Under the pieces are notes generated by a model. It worked only from the letters and a program-made list of their open reading frames with translations. It was not told the DNA's origin and did no database searches. 33,663 bases of DNA from Ignavibacteriales bacterium (GTDB taxonomy: Bacteria; Bacteroidota; Ignavibacteria; Ignavibacteriales; Ignavibacteriaceae), in NCBI GenBank assembly GCA_016714125.1, contig JADJNX010000008.1, forward strand, positions 1 to 33,663, in the 5' to 3' direction. Every line of letters begins with the position of its first letter. Within the stretch, counting starts at the first letter, position 1. Below, in pieces: positions 17,285 through 27,855 of the stretch. The position numbers were made by a program, and so were the translations under genes.

Positions 17285-18090
17285 TTATTTTACAGGAAGT
17301 TTAAAGTTTACGGAAACCTCGGTGTAAGAATTTACACTTCTTCCTTTAAGTTTTGCCGGGATAAATTCGGTATATCTTACAGTAATCTCAGCAGATTCAT
17401 CACATCCCATTCCAAGAGGTTTTACAACCTCGGTGGATTCAACCCTGCCTTCACTGTTTACCAGTGCTCTGATAATTACAGTCCCTTCAAGTTCATCCTC
17501 AAGGGCTCTTGACGGATAAAATAACCTGATGTAAAACTCTTCTTCACCCCTTAAAAACATTGGTGCTTCGTCAGCAATCGGATAAACGGCGGGGTCTCCA
17601 GGGGGAATAACGGGTTTATATGAGTCTAAAAACGCCATTTCCTCTACCGTCAGTTTTATTGCCGCGGTGTTATATTTTTCGTTCATTGGGTCTTTGCCCG
17701 GAGTGTTGGGATCGAAAGAAGGAGTTTCTTTTCTGATGACACCATTATAAAAATTTAAGGAAGCGATCACTGTTCCGAGTGAATCATAAGACTCAAATAT
17801 TCCGGTTCTTTTCCCTTCAACAATCTGAAATGATTCTTTAACTGCCCCGTTTGGATGGAAGTGTTTCACCACGCCCTCAACTTTACCTGAGACAAACGGT
17901 ACTGCAGAGACAAGTCTCCCGCTTTCATCATAATACTTTGCAATTCCGTCTCTAACCTGATTTTTCAGAATATAAATTTCAAACAATTTACCATTTTTAT
18001 GGAAGTTTTTAATAGTATCCTGACCAAAAATGGAGGATGAAGTGACAAGCACAATAAGTAAAACAAACGTCAAAAACTTAGTCGTAATAG
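17285..18090 (-). CDS. Exported MORN/YwqK-like protein with TonB C-terminal domain
   Basis: After a signal peptide (KFLTFVLLIVLVTSSSIFGQ) come several YwqK/MORN-like repeats (FHKNGKLFEIY, YYDESGRLVSA, FHPNGAVKES, YDSLGTVIAS), then a TonB C-terminal domain (EGTVIIRALVNSEGRVESTEVVK, and YTEFIPAKLKG). Such proteins act in the periplasm and probably brace outer-membrane partners. The longest open frame begins at 18184, inside the upstream trhO gene, and gives an odd 30-residue extension. A better start is ATT at 18090, with GGAG eight bases upstream and a positively charged n-region (TTK); TTG at 18073 is the only other candidate near the signal peptide. Translation is likely coupled to trhO, whose stop is at 18078. 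Confidence 0.75.
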
Positions 18091-18973
18091 CGGCTTCTCC
18101 GTGTCGATGATGTTTTACATTCGTCGGAACAGGAATAATCGTGTGTTTTCCTGCATTCTTCGCAACAGACAAATATTTTATCACATTTGAGGTTGTGGCA
18201 GTTAATATATTTTGAAGTTGGCTGGTTGCAATAGTGACAAGTTGCCACGTGTTTCAGTTCTTCCTTCGTGTTTACTTCAACCACTCTGCGGTTATCGAAG
18301 ACAAACATTCCGCCTTCCCAGAAGGTATCGGGGAATTTGTGAAGATAACTTACGATACCACCATCCAGTTGATAAACATCCTTAAAACCTTTTTCGACCA
18401 TGACGGCAGATGCTTTTTCACATCTAATTCCCCCGGTACAATAAGTATAACCGTTTTGTCTTTCAGATCTTCAATTTGATCAACATATTCAGGCCATTCC
18501 CTGAAATTTTCGATCGGGGGGATAACAGCATTTTTGAACCGTCCAATTTTGCTTTCATACCAGTTGCGGGTATCGATTATTACAAATTCTTTTCCCTCTT
18601 CATACAATTTGAGCAGACCTTCAGGTGACAATCTTTTTCCGCCAAGACTCAGGTCGATATCTCTTGCACCTGAATTTACAAGTTCTTTTCTTACACGGAC
18701 AAACATTTTTTCATGGCAGATGCCAAAAACGGGGTCTTCCTTAAATATCACTTCACCGATAAAAGGGAATGACTGAAGATAGGATTTGAATATTTCGATT
18801 TTTTTATGATCGCCCGAGACCGAACCGTTAATTCCTTCAAATGCAAGATAGATTTTCCCTTTAATTTCTTCCTGAAGGCAAAAATTAAGGAGAACCGGCT
18901 GAAATTCTTCAGGGTTTTCGATGCGGGTGTATTTGTAGAAAGTTATAATTACGGAGTTGCTGCTGTCCGACAA
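18078..18973 (-). CDS. trhO: tRNA uridine-34 hydroxylase (rhodanese-domain, YceA family), one frameshift
   Basis: TrhO hydroxylates U34 of certain tRNAs. The N-terminal acylphosphatase-like domain (FYKYTRIENPEEFQPVLL; LAFEGINGSVSG) is followed by the central rhodanese domain (EFVIIDTRNWYESKIGRF). The active-site loop YCTGGIRCEKASA is recovered after adding a T missing near 18444; without it the frame runs off into VPGELDV. The C-terminal tail (VVEVNTKEELKHVATCHYC, then paired Cys clusters) is the family's zinc-finger-like end. Start TTG at 18973, with AAGGA seven bases upstream, is preferred. The repaired length is 298 residues, close to the usual size. It sits between THX and the TonB-type gene, all on the same strand. 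Confidence 0.85.
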
Positions 18974-19055
18974 GCGGGATTCCTTATTTAAAACAGAAAA
19001 GCAGTACAGTATAATTAAGTGATTATAAAGTACTGCAAAAATCTTTAAAAACTAA

Positions 19056-19190
19056 CTATTTTGAAGAAGTTTCACCTTCGGCAGCGACATCTTTTTTGTC
19101 TCTGTTGATGTTCTTCAAAGTTGGTCTGAATTTTCCATTAGAACCTCTGAAGATTTTACCTCTTTTAGTCCTTGGGTCGCCTTTGCCCAT
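19056..19190 (-). CDS. 30S ribosomal protein THX
   Basis: The frame of 44 residues starts MGKGDPRTKRGKIFRGSNGK, matching the highly conserved basic N-terminus of ribosomal protein THX (MGKGDxxTxRGKIxRGxxGxxRP). In Thermus this protein sits in the head of the 30S subunit and stabilises rRNA contacts. The C-terminal extension (DKKDVAAEGETSSK) is longer than in Thermus. ATG at 19190 has AAGGTG five bases upstream, and TAG is at 19056-19058. It is the first gene of the run THX, trhO, TonB-type gene on the minus strand. The small size makes it easy to miss in annotation. Confidence 0.85.
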   Translation of the reverse strand: MGKGDPRTKRGKIFRGSNGKFRPTLKNINRDKKDVAAEGETSSK

Positions 19191-19387
19191 TATGCACCTT
19201 TTTTATTAATAAACAGTCTGCAAAAATACACTTAAATTGGTTAAAAATCAAGCGGAATTAAAAAGCCATGGTTATCGGTGATGTTATGCATTTCTCGACA
19301 CCGGATATTTTCATCCTTTTACACGAAAGTCTTGTCAAAAGTATTTCTTTTAACCACAAATTCATCTGTTCTATTAATAATATATCA

Positions 19388-20473
19388 CTAAACCGAATGA
19401 TAGTCTAACATCTTTCTGATTGGATTTAGAAGTTCTGTGTCAATGCAGTCATAAAGTTTCGAATCTACCAAAAGTGACAGCAACTCCATGATTAGTTTTG
19501 ATGGGTCCTCTTGGATTTCTATGCGCCATTTGAACTCGGCCAGTAGAAATGCAAGAAGGTACCTCACCTCAGGTTCACCATCCTTTTCTTTAATGAATTC
19601 ACTCAGGTTTTGGCAATTGACAGTTGATAATCCGGTCAATAACTCAGATGTTGAGGGTTTGAAGATGTCCGGAAAATCTGCGATCAATTCCTCTTTTATG
19701 AGACCATGGTACATCAGTGGGAACAGATTGGCTACAATCTTAAAATTATAGTCAGCACCATCATTTTTATCAATTTGCTTCCGGAATGTCTCGTAAAGGT
19801 AGTCATAATAATTTATTTCTTTGGAGGAATGTCGACGAGGTATGATCTCAGGTAATAAAAAATCAGGAAAGCCGTACTTGACTGTCTTGTTTGGATCGGA
19901 GCAGACTAAATCCCTGATGAATTCCGATTTTTTAATGGTGTTTCTCTTGGAATACTTCTTTAGTTCAGTAGCATTCACCACCTCTTGAAGTTGGATCAAG
20001 GAATCTAAATTAAGACCATAATAGTAATCATAAAGGTTAAGAAATATTTCCTCTAATTCGTCAGTTCCTTGGGTGTATAGCCTCTCATTTAATTCGTCGA
20101 GAAGCTGAATAATTCCATCGTAGAGACCTAAAAATTGATCGTAAAACTCCATGATGATTTTCTCTGTATCATTAGTGTCAATGAAAAAGGTCTCCCATTC
20201 AGGATTCTCGTCATTTTCAACCATCTCTTTAATTCCAATTTTCAGGTACCTGAAATATTGAGAATTTTGCGGATCCGGTTGATGGTTTTCTACTGAATTG
20301 TAGAAAGTCTCACTCCAATCTTCTCTCTTCCAGTAAAATTCATCCATCAAGTCAGGATAATACTCTTCAAACCTGCTCGTATCATAAAGTTTATAGTCCC
20401 CGATTTCAAGAATTACAGGGAGTAATTTGATTAAATCAATAATTTCCCGGTCGGTGTGTTTGTGCAATGCCAT
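19388..20473 (-). CDS. Unknown acidic protein in the defence operon
   Basis: An intact 361-residue protein with many acidic and aromatic residues (for example DEFYWKREDW, LYDYYYGLNL) and predicted to be mostly helical. It has no signal peptide, no transmembrane segment and no recognisable catalytic motif. I do not recognise a family. It begins 71 bases after the stop of the DprA-like gene on the same strand and so is likely the last gene of the helicase/methyltransferase operon. Such a place suggests an accessory or regulatory subunit of the system, but nothing in the sequence proves it. Confidence 0.55.
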   Translation of the reverse strand: MALHKHTDREIIDLIKLLPVILEIGDYKLYDTSRFEEYYPDLMDEFYWKREDWSETFYNSVENHQPDPQNSQYFRYLKIGIKEMVENDENPEWETFFIDTNDTEKIIMEFYDQFLGLYDGIIQLLDELNERLYTQGTDELEEIFLNLYDYYYGLNLDSLIQLQEVVNATELKKYSKRNTIKKSEFIRDLVCSDPNKTVKYGFPDFLLPEIIPRRHSSKEINYYDYLYETFRKQIDKNDGADYNFKIVANLFPLMYHGLIKEELIADFPDIFKPSTSELLTGLSTVNCQNLSEFIKEKDGEPEVRYLLAFLLAEFKWRIEIQEDPSKLIMELLSLLVDSKLYDCIDTELLNPIRKMLDYHSV

Positions 20474-20543
20474 AGATGTTCCTGGAGATTGTTTAATTCT
20501 TACTGTATAGGGTAAATTCTTTTTACGGTCAAATCTTTGGTTC

Positions 20544-20998
20544 TCAAAACAAACTCATCTCCCGGTTCTCGCTCGTGAGAAAGGTTATCTTCTTTCCAGT
20601 CCCTTCATATTCTTTGAGGAGTTTTTCGAGGTTTCCCCCGGGGAGGCGTAACCGATCACAACTTCGTCAGCCATTTCGATCATATATCTGTTGCGGCGCA
20701 TGGCGGTTTCCTGACTGGAGAGCCGCGAACTGATACCGGGGAGAGTTAATATCTCTAATTGTCCACTTTGAACGAGAGGTTTAAGCTCGTCCGGCAACTG
20801 ACGGTACATACTCCGGGCAAGCACCATTTTCATTGGTTGCTTACCCTTCGAAAGAAAGTGGAACACATCCTTTTCCACTTTGCTGTGGAAACCACTGATA
20901 ATCGTAACATTATGGTCACGGATTTCTGTGGCCCAGTCGTATATTTTAATTAAAAACAAAGTGGGAACATTTCTACTTGCTAGAAAAGTAAGTTTCAT
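20544..20998 (-). CDS. DprA/SLOG-like Rossmann-fold protein, one frameshift
   Basis: A short DprA-like (SLOG superfamily) domain protein. TFLASRNVPT opens the fold, TIISGFHSKVEKDVFHFLSKG matches the SGFxSxxEK nucleotide/phosphate-binding motif, ARSMYRQLP follows, and RRNRYMIEMADEVVIGYASPGG closes it. SLOG proteins bind nucleotides or nucleic acids and often serve as sensors in conflict systems. A G is missing from the run at 20635-20639; once repaired, the frame continues as GGNLEKLLKEYEG to a TGA at 20544-20546, giving about 151 residues. Unrepaired, it stops at 20585. ATG overlaps the methyltransferase stop (TAATG at 20996-21000), indicating translational coupling. Confidence 0.75.
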
Positions 20999-23900
20999 TA
21001 ACCTTCTGAATCCTCTTGGTCGTTCATTCGAAACTTTTGATCATAATTTATAACACAATCTTGTTCTGCTTGGGTAAGGTTAAATAGCTCAGCCAAACGG
21101 ATATCAATTTCGTCAATAATTTCCTTTGACTTTTTAATGTAGAAGTGCTGTTTTTCCATCATGAATTCCCTACCCTTTTTTGAATAATGTCGCTCGAGTA
21201 TTTTACTGTTTGAGTTATAATCATGCATGAGCTTTAGGCCTAAGTCTGATATTTCACTTATTATACTGTCTTGTGGGTTGCTAATTGGACAAGGGAAATT
21301 AAAGTCCCTCGAATTTATTACCTGACAACTAGAATAGATTGTATAATGCATAAAATATAAGCTTGAGGAGAGCAATGCGATCAAAAAATATCTTGTTTCA
21401 TCGTTTAATACATAAACTTCTTTCATCTCTGATGTAATGGCTTTAACACCATCATCAAGACTAATAGGTTCACTATCAAGAATTTTAACCCAATATTGTA
21501 CGGCTCTAAAATAATAAAATTTGAAATCCGTTTGATAGTTTAAAAATAAATGATTGACTTGTGTGTTGCCATGAAGATTTAGTTTATCAATCAAACTCGT
21601 GACGGATGTTTGCGGTATCTTTGGAATACTCCCTATGAGTATGTAGGGAGTTACATCGACATATGATATCATCTCGAAAAGGTAAGGTCGAAAATCTTTA
21701 TACCACTTTTGATATTTTGTGGAAAGAGCTCGGCCCCTGCCAAACGGAGATGAAATAATTATTGTAACCCTCATCTCGGCGCCGTCAAAAAGTTTTGCTG
21801 GTCTCCAAGAAAAGTGACTAAACCATACCTTCTTATTATGAATAACTAACTGTTGTATCTCAGTCATTTTATCCGCTGAAACCACACTATTCGGAACAAT
21901 GAAACCAAACTGTCCAAATTTATTCATTAGGAGATACGATCTTTCCGCACAATAAGCAAAAAGATTGCCGCATTTGAGCGTTTTATACCCTTTAACCTTG
22001 TAACTAAAATTCTTCGGGGTGTATACCACATATGGAGGGTTTCCAACAACTACATCAAAACCTCCAGAGCTATCAAATATCCCATAAAATTCAGCAAACC
22101 AATGAAAAGGTTGATGCGAACTGTGCCATTGACTGAAAACGCCTCCACCATAGTGTGCAGTATAAAGTAAAACATCCAACCGATTATTCAGTTTGTCAAT
22201 TCGTTCCTTTATTTCCTTTTTAAGGAGATTGGTTTCACCGTGCGAAAGTTGTGCGTCCTTAAAATTTTCGAATATTCTGCTGATTTTATCACATTCGGTG
22301 TAGATTTCTTCGCGTTCTTTGTCGTCCACCAATAGTGAAGAGAGTGTGTCGATTTCCTGCTTTGTTCCAAAACCAACCAGAGTATTTCCGGTTTTAAGGT
22401 TAAAATCCATATCGGGCAAAGGTTCAATCCCAAGGTTTTCGTCGTCGGGGTTGGGGTGTACCTGGGCAACAAGTTTCAGGAAGAGCCTCAACTTGGCGAT
22501 CTCAACAGCCTCAAGCATGATATCGACTCCGTAGAGGTTATTGAGTATGATGCTTTTTTTAGAATGAAATATTTCTGATTGGGATGATTTTGACCAGACT
22601 CGGGATCATTTTGATCTTTAAGTCCGGAGACTTTGCCAAGAATTTCACGGAAATAGGGATACTTGTAGAGAAAACCACCTTTGCGCGTTGCGTACTTTTC
22701 TGCGTTTATTCTGTCTTCGTCATATACGAAAGAGCGCATTCGTTCAATGAGAATCTCATAGAGCGGTTCAAGAATGTTCATTGCCGCGAAAAGAAACGCA
22801 CCCGAGCCACAGGTGGGATCGAGAATTGTTACTTTTTCAATCGCCTTATAAAAATGTTCTACAAGCTTTGAATCCTCGGTATAAGTGAGGAGGTCTTCAG
22901 TAAAGTTTATGATGTCGAGGTTATAGGTGATCAGATCGTTGATCTCTTTAATTAAACCCGATGTAACGATTGACTTGACTTCTTTGTATCTGTTTCGCCT
23001 CTCGATAACTTCTCTGTAAATTTCGGTTGGAAGCGCGATATCATCAGGTGCAGGCTTGTTCCATGGTTTCCTGATTTTCCAAAGATCTTTTTGCTCAGGA
23101 TCGAGTCCCGTTTTTATTTGGCCAGGAAAATCATCAAATATTCCATCAGATTCAGGACTCTCGATAACAGCCTTAGGTATGCCAAACTTGATGGCCGGGT
23201 AAATGTATTTATCCCCCGAATTTTTCAGGAACTGCCACACTTCACCATACTCTTTGAATGGCTCGGGATATTTCCTTTTAACCTCATCAAAAAGAAACGG
23301 CAGGATGGTGTTTTTACCGATGTAACCTGTGATGTCCTCTTTCGTGTAATAGGCACCCATTTTCAGAGCGCTGGTTAATATACTTCTCGAATATGTAACC
23401 CAAAACATCAGGGTTAATTTCATTTCCCGGAGAATCAGGATTGATATCAAGGTGCCACTTGTATTGATCGAAGAAATCGAATATTTCCTTAAAAGCTGTG
23501 TTGTGGATTTTTATTGCGTCATATTTCTGTTCAAGTTCATGTACCTCGAACATGCCACCGTTCAAGTAAGGAATTTTTCCGAGAAGTGCCCTCTTTTTTT
23601 CATCCCTCTCTCTTCCTCCAAGCCCATCATGGAAGAGTACCATAAGGAAATCAAGATAAAATGAGTAGAAACCATTATCATTCTCTTCATTAATGAATTG
23701 TTGCAGTTTGTTCTGGAGATAGTTGATATCGCCGTCGAGAAAACCTTTCTTCTGAATGAAGTAGCAGAACATCAGGCGGTTCAGGGTTACCGAGGTGTAC
23801 CAGTCGATATCCTTCTCGTCAATAATTCCCTCGATCGCTTTTTTAAACGACTCGTGTTCCTTCTTAAAATGATCATAAAACCGTTTTGTAACTGCGTCAT

Positions 23901-24381
23901 AGTTAACGGTGAAACCCTTCTTCACCCGGGCTTTAACATCAACAAATGTGATTTTGTCATACTCGTCGAGTTGGAAAAAAAGACCTGAAGCTCTTTGAAA
24001 AAGAGCATCAGCTTCTTTTTCCGAATAGAAAACCGTTTCAGAATATTTCTCCTTATCTTTCTCCACCGGTATCCGGTAGCTCCAATACTGGGTATTGTCT
24101 CCATGGAAGATCAAAAGATTTTCAGGGAAGGTTCTTGAAATGGAATTACTGATTTGTTTTCGGATTGAGCTTACAGGTATTTCCAGATCTTGTGCTGAAG
24201 AGACTACAACTATAAAAAAACCTTGAAGTTTGGCAATCACCTTGTAGTTAAACAAAGTTTCACCAATTATTGTACTCCCGGAAGTATAATAATAATCCCA
24301 TCCAAGATCAATAAAAAGGTTCTGAAAATCGAATTTTCTGATATATTCAGTGAATTTTTCTTTTGCTATTCCTTGTATCAT
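20998..24381 (-). CDS. Eco57I-like adenine-specific DNA methyltransferase (type IIG/PglX-like size), two frameshifts
   Basis: A protein of about 1,128 residues once repaired. An N-terminal region (23314-24381 piece) includes LMFCYFIQKKGFLDGD. The SAM-binding motif I, DPTCGSGAF, lies at about 22795-22820. LYGVDIMLEAVEIAKLRLFLKLV spans the second break near 22545 (split here as two reads: the first ends KYFILKK, the second starts MLEAVEIAKLRL). Motif IV is NPPY at about 22030-22041. The C-terminal part is a target-recognition-like region with the ending HYSKKGREFM. This pattern is N6-adenine methylation by Eco57I-type enzymes, found in type IIG, BREX PglX and DISARM DrmMI. A first break lies near 23370. 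No PD-(D/E)XK motif is evident, although the N-terminal region could hide a divergent one. It starts one base after the helicase stop. Confidence 0.85.
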
Positions 24382-24382
24382 G

Positions 24383-27300
24383 TTAACTGTTTACCAATCC
24401 TAATGAACAAATTAAAGTGGGGATCATATCTCCCTCACTCTCGAATTCAGGTTTAATGAATAACTTATCTTCCTTGAAGTATCTCATGAATAGTTCTCTC
24501 AGGTCTTCGTCTCCGATGGCACACTTGAGTTGACGGAGGAAAACATCCCTTGCGGATTCCTTCATGTGATATTTGTGGACGAACGCAAGTGCTGTTTTAA
24601 GTTCATCATCAGGAAACATCCCGTTTGCCGTTTTTGCATAATATTTTTCCAAGCGATTAAGCACCTTGTAAGCTACAGATCTTTTTGTGAGAAGAGATTT
24701 TCCTGCATCCATAGCATTCTTCTCAGCGGCCTTTACCGCGTCTAAAACAATTTCGTGATGGTTTGAGAGTTTATCAACGGGTGGAGTTTCAGCATCGCAA
24801 GAAGCAGCACGCAGAATTCTAAAATGGGATGTGGTGGCGGTTTCACCCTCACTGTTAAGCCAGGCAAGCACATCAACATTGGTGGAAGTTTTTGTATAAA
24901 GAATGACTCCTTGAGTATGCAACATCTGATTGTTCGCTTTTGCAGAAAAGACAAGATTGGGTAAGGCCGGAATAGTCTTCTTGGTGAAGTATTGGCATCG
25001 GTGGCGTTCTTCCATATCTGATAGGCATAGGATGTAAGGTCGATCTCACCATCATCGTCCTGGCCTGATTCTAATAAATCGGAGTTTTCACCATAAACGG
25101 TGTCAAGATTCAACTCCTGATCCTCGAAGAAACTTTCATCTCCGCCGAGCACCTGAGTAGATTGTCTGATCCTGCGTTTCAATTTCTCAATAACCTTGAT
25201 AACATTTTCAACTTTTTTGTCAGGGAGAAATGAATAAACTAGTATCTCCGGGGACTCCTGACCTATCCTGTCAACCCTGCCTGCTCGTTGGATAAGCCCG
25301 ATTATCGCCCAAGGAAGATCATAATTGATTATTATGTGGGAATCTTGCAGGTTTTGCCCTTCACTGAGTACATCAGTGGATACCAACACCCTTAGCTCGT
25401 TCTCTTTTCCGGATTGTTTCCCGTTGCTTATGGGACTGAACCTGTGAGCTACACTTGTAGGATCATCCGAATTACCCCACACTACTGCAAGTTTATTTAT
25501 ACTCATCGATGATAGATAATTATACACATATTTAGCAGTATCCGCATACTCGGTGAATATCAATAACTTTTCATCAGGGTGGGTCTTTGTGATCAAATTA
25601 TAAAGTGTTTGAAGTTGCTTGTCTTTCGCCGGATCCCAGTTTGAAGTTTGATTAAGAACAAATATGAGTGTTTCACAGTCTGAAACGAGATCTTTTTTAA
25701 GTTTTGCGGTGAAGTAGTCGGGGTTGATCCAGTCTAACTTGTGACCCCATTTCGAACTGAACTGGTTATATATTTCAGTTGCTGACTTCAACAGTTCATC
25801 ATGCTTAAGCTTCGCAGTCGAATATTCATTGGGTGATTCACCATCTTCCATATCATCATCCGGCAGGAAATCTTCGGGATCAAGATAATAAGCCGCTCCG
25901 ATGGGCAGGTTCAAATTATTCTCAATTGCATGGATGAATATATAGTTTCTAATCAGATGCCTGCGAAGAGTTAGAATAAAGAGTGTCCACTTGAATCAAG
26001 ACGTTTAAAGAAATTTGTTCGGCAGATACCGATCATTCGCGATCCTGCACGGGTCAGGTTTGCAAGTATCTTTCATCTCTTGAGTTCTTTTCCGGCTCCT
26101 TTTTACCTCGGTAAAGCGATAATCCGTAACAGGAAGTTTAAGCGAGTCTATTTTGTCAGTATTTCCCCGGTATAAAGTGCAGCATATTGATCATGGGGAC
26201 CTTCCACAGGGAACTCGATCTTCCTCGGTATGCGCTCCGGAAAATACGATTTTCTACCATCAGGATATTGGAGGTACTTTCTTCCATTCTCAGGGTCGGT
26301 CAGGGCATAATGTTTCATAATGAAACCCCGGGTTCGTCTGACCATATATAATCTCATCAATTCTGCCCAATCATCAACTTCTTCACTTTTTTCAAAAGCA
26401 GCAATTGAGGTAGGAAGAACATCAGGATAATTTGTTTTGAAAGAGTTTACACCACCTCGATTATTTATGTGTATTTCGGGTGAAATACCGAGGTCTTCAT
26501 CTTCTCCGATAAAGAGTTTCAATTGGTTAGCGATATCCCCAAACTCTTTGTTGTACGGAGTAGCTGAAAGAAGAATGACTTTGCTATTATGTTTATCGAG
26601 GTAGTCTTTGATCGCGAGATAGGTTTGTCCTTTGTTATTCCTGAGGTTATGACTCTCATCGATGATTACGGTACGGAAAAATCTTTCATCGGGGAGAAAC
26701 CTGTGCGCCATGCTAACCGGAATAACCTTTGCGTTTAGCTCGTAATCGATTCTGGTCTTTTCCCACATCCTTTCGAGATTCTTCGGACAAAGGATAAAGT
26801 TTCGTGTCTCATTTCATCCTGAAATATTTTGCGATCGCCCGCAGCCACAAAGGTTTTACCCAACCCGACCACATCGCCAATCAAGACACCGCCCCAGATA
26901 TTCAATTTGATGGAGGCTGTCTGAACGGCTTTCTTCTGAAAATCAAAAGAATGGAAGCGAAAGGTTCAGGGACTGTATATTCACGAATACCCGTTTGAGC
27001 TTCCATCGATAAGTGATATGCCATTTTTAGATATATGTGATACGGGGGATGTATTTTGTCTGCTGCCCAGCTGTTTTCAATTACATCGATAAGGTCGTTT
27101 GTTATGTCAACACACCAACGGTCGTTCCACCTGTCTTCAAACCACTTGTTGAGTTTATTTGCGGCATCCTGTTCGGCAACATCTATATTTAGCTCGCCCT
27201 GCCCCTTAAGACCTGAATAAGTAAGGTTACTGCTCCCGAGAAAACAGGTGTGTTTATGGATGTGATGATCTTTGTGGGTAATGTAAAGTTTGGCGTGAAG

Positions 27301-27855
27301 GGGTTCTTTAACCTGTAGTTTAACAACTACTCTACCATCTTTCAGTTGTTTGAGGAGTTTTTTAACAGCCAACTCACCTTCATTTTCCGGCAGGCCTGTT
27401 TGAAGCTGTTTTTTGAATCGGTGAGCAGTAAGTTTTCTTAGCTCAGTAGCTTTACTGTTATCCATGACCTCCGCTTTGCCGAAGAACTTTAGCCTTAGCT
27501 CTTCTTCAGGTAAACGCTGCATTCCAATCAGGAGCCGGCAGAATCTCTTTACTCTATTTCCGTCCTCGGATATTACTTCGCCTTTAAGTTGCTCAACCTC
27601 GTCTGAGATTATGTCCCAACCGCGAAGATTAAAATAACCGGTACAAATATCAGCCCGGTTTGATTCTTTTATCGATTCTTCAAGGTCCTTAAAAAGACTA
27701 AACTCAATAATATCATAAATCTTTGGCGCATTATTCTCCCGTTTTATTACCGATATAACTATACGAATTTCGCCATTGAATTTGGAATTTACCCTGAGAA
27801 AAAAAGAAGAAATAAACTTTCGCTGAAAAACAATCTCACTCGTAATGTTTTGCAT
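24383..27855 (-). CDS. PLD-nuclease/SNF2-type helicase fusion, about six frameshifts
   Basis: A protein of about 1,150 residues. The N-terminal PLD-type domain (26902-27855 piece) shows YFNLRGW, the HxK catalytic motif in PLHAKLYITHKD (about residue 187), and FLGSSNLTYSG (GS-N motif). The helicase follows: Walker A VLIGDVVGLGKT at about 26851-26895, DESH at 26649-26660, SATPYNK, then TDVLSEGQNLQD and IQRAGRVDRIGQ (motifs V and VI). It would translocate on DNA and cut or process it with the PLD domain. Frames break near 26900, 26780, 26150, 26050, 25975 and 24995. The open frame starts at 27855, overlapping the glycosyltransferase 3' end; a likelier start is ATG at 27731 with GGGAG before it, needing one more single-base repair, because related proteins begin with a PKIYD-type sequence. 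Confidence 0.85.

Noticed and set aside
20544..20998. True competence DprA
   Set aside because: It is about half the usual length, lacks the flanking domains, and is coupled to a methyltransferase rather than to topA or other usual neighbours.
19388..27855. Complete classical DISARM or BREX system
   Set aside because: No DrmA, DrmB, PglZ, BrxC or BrxL signatures are found in the window; only the MTase and helicase/PLD functions overlap with those systems.
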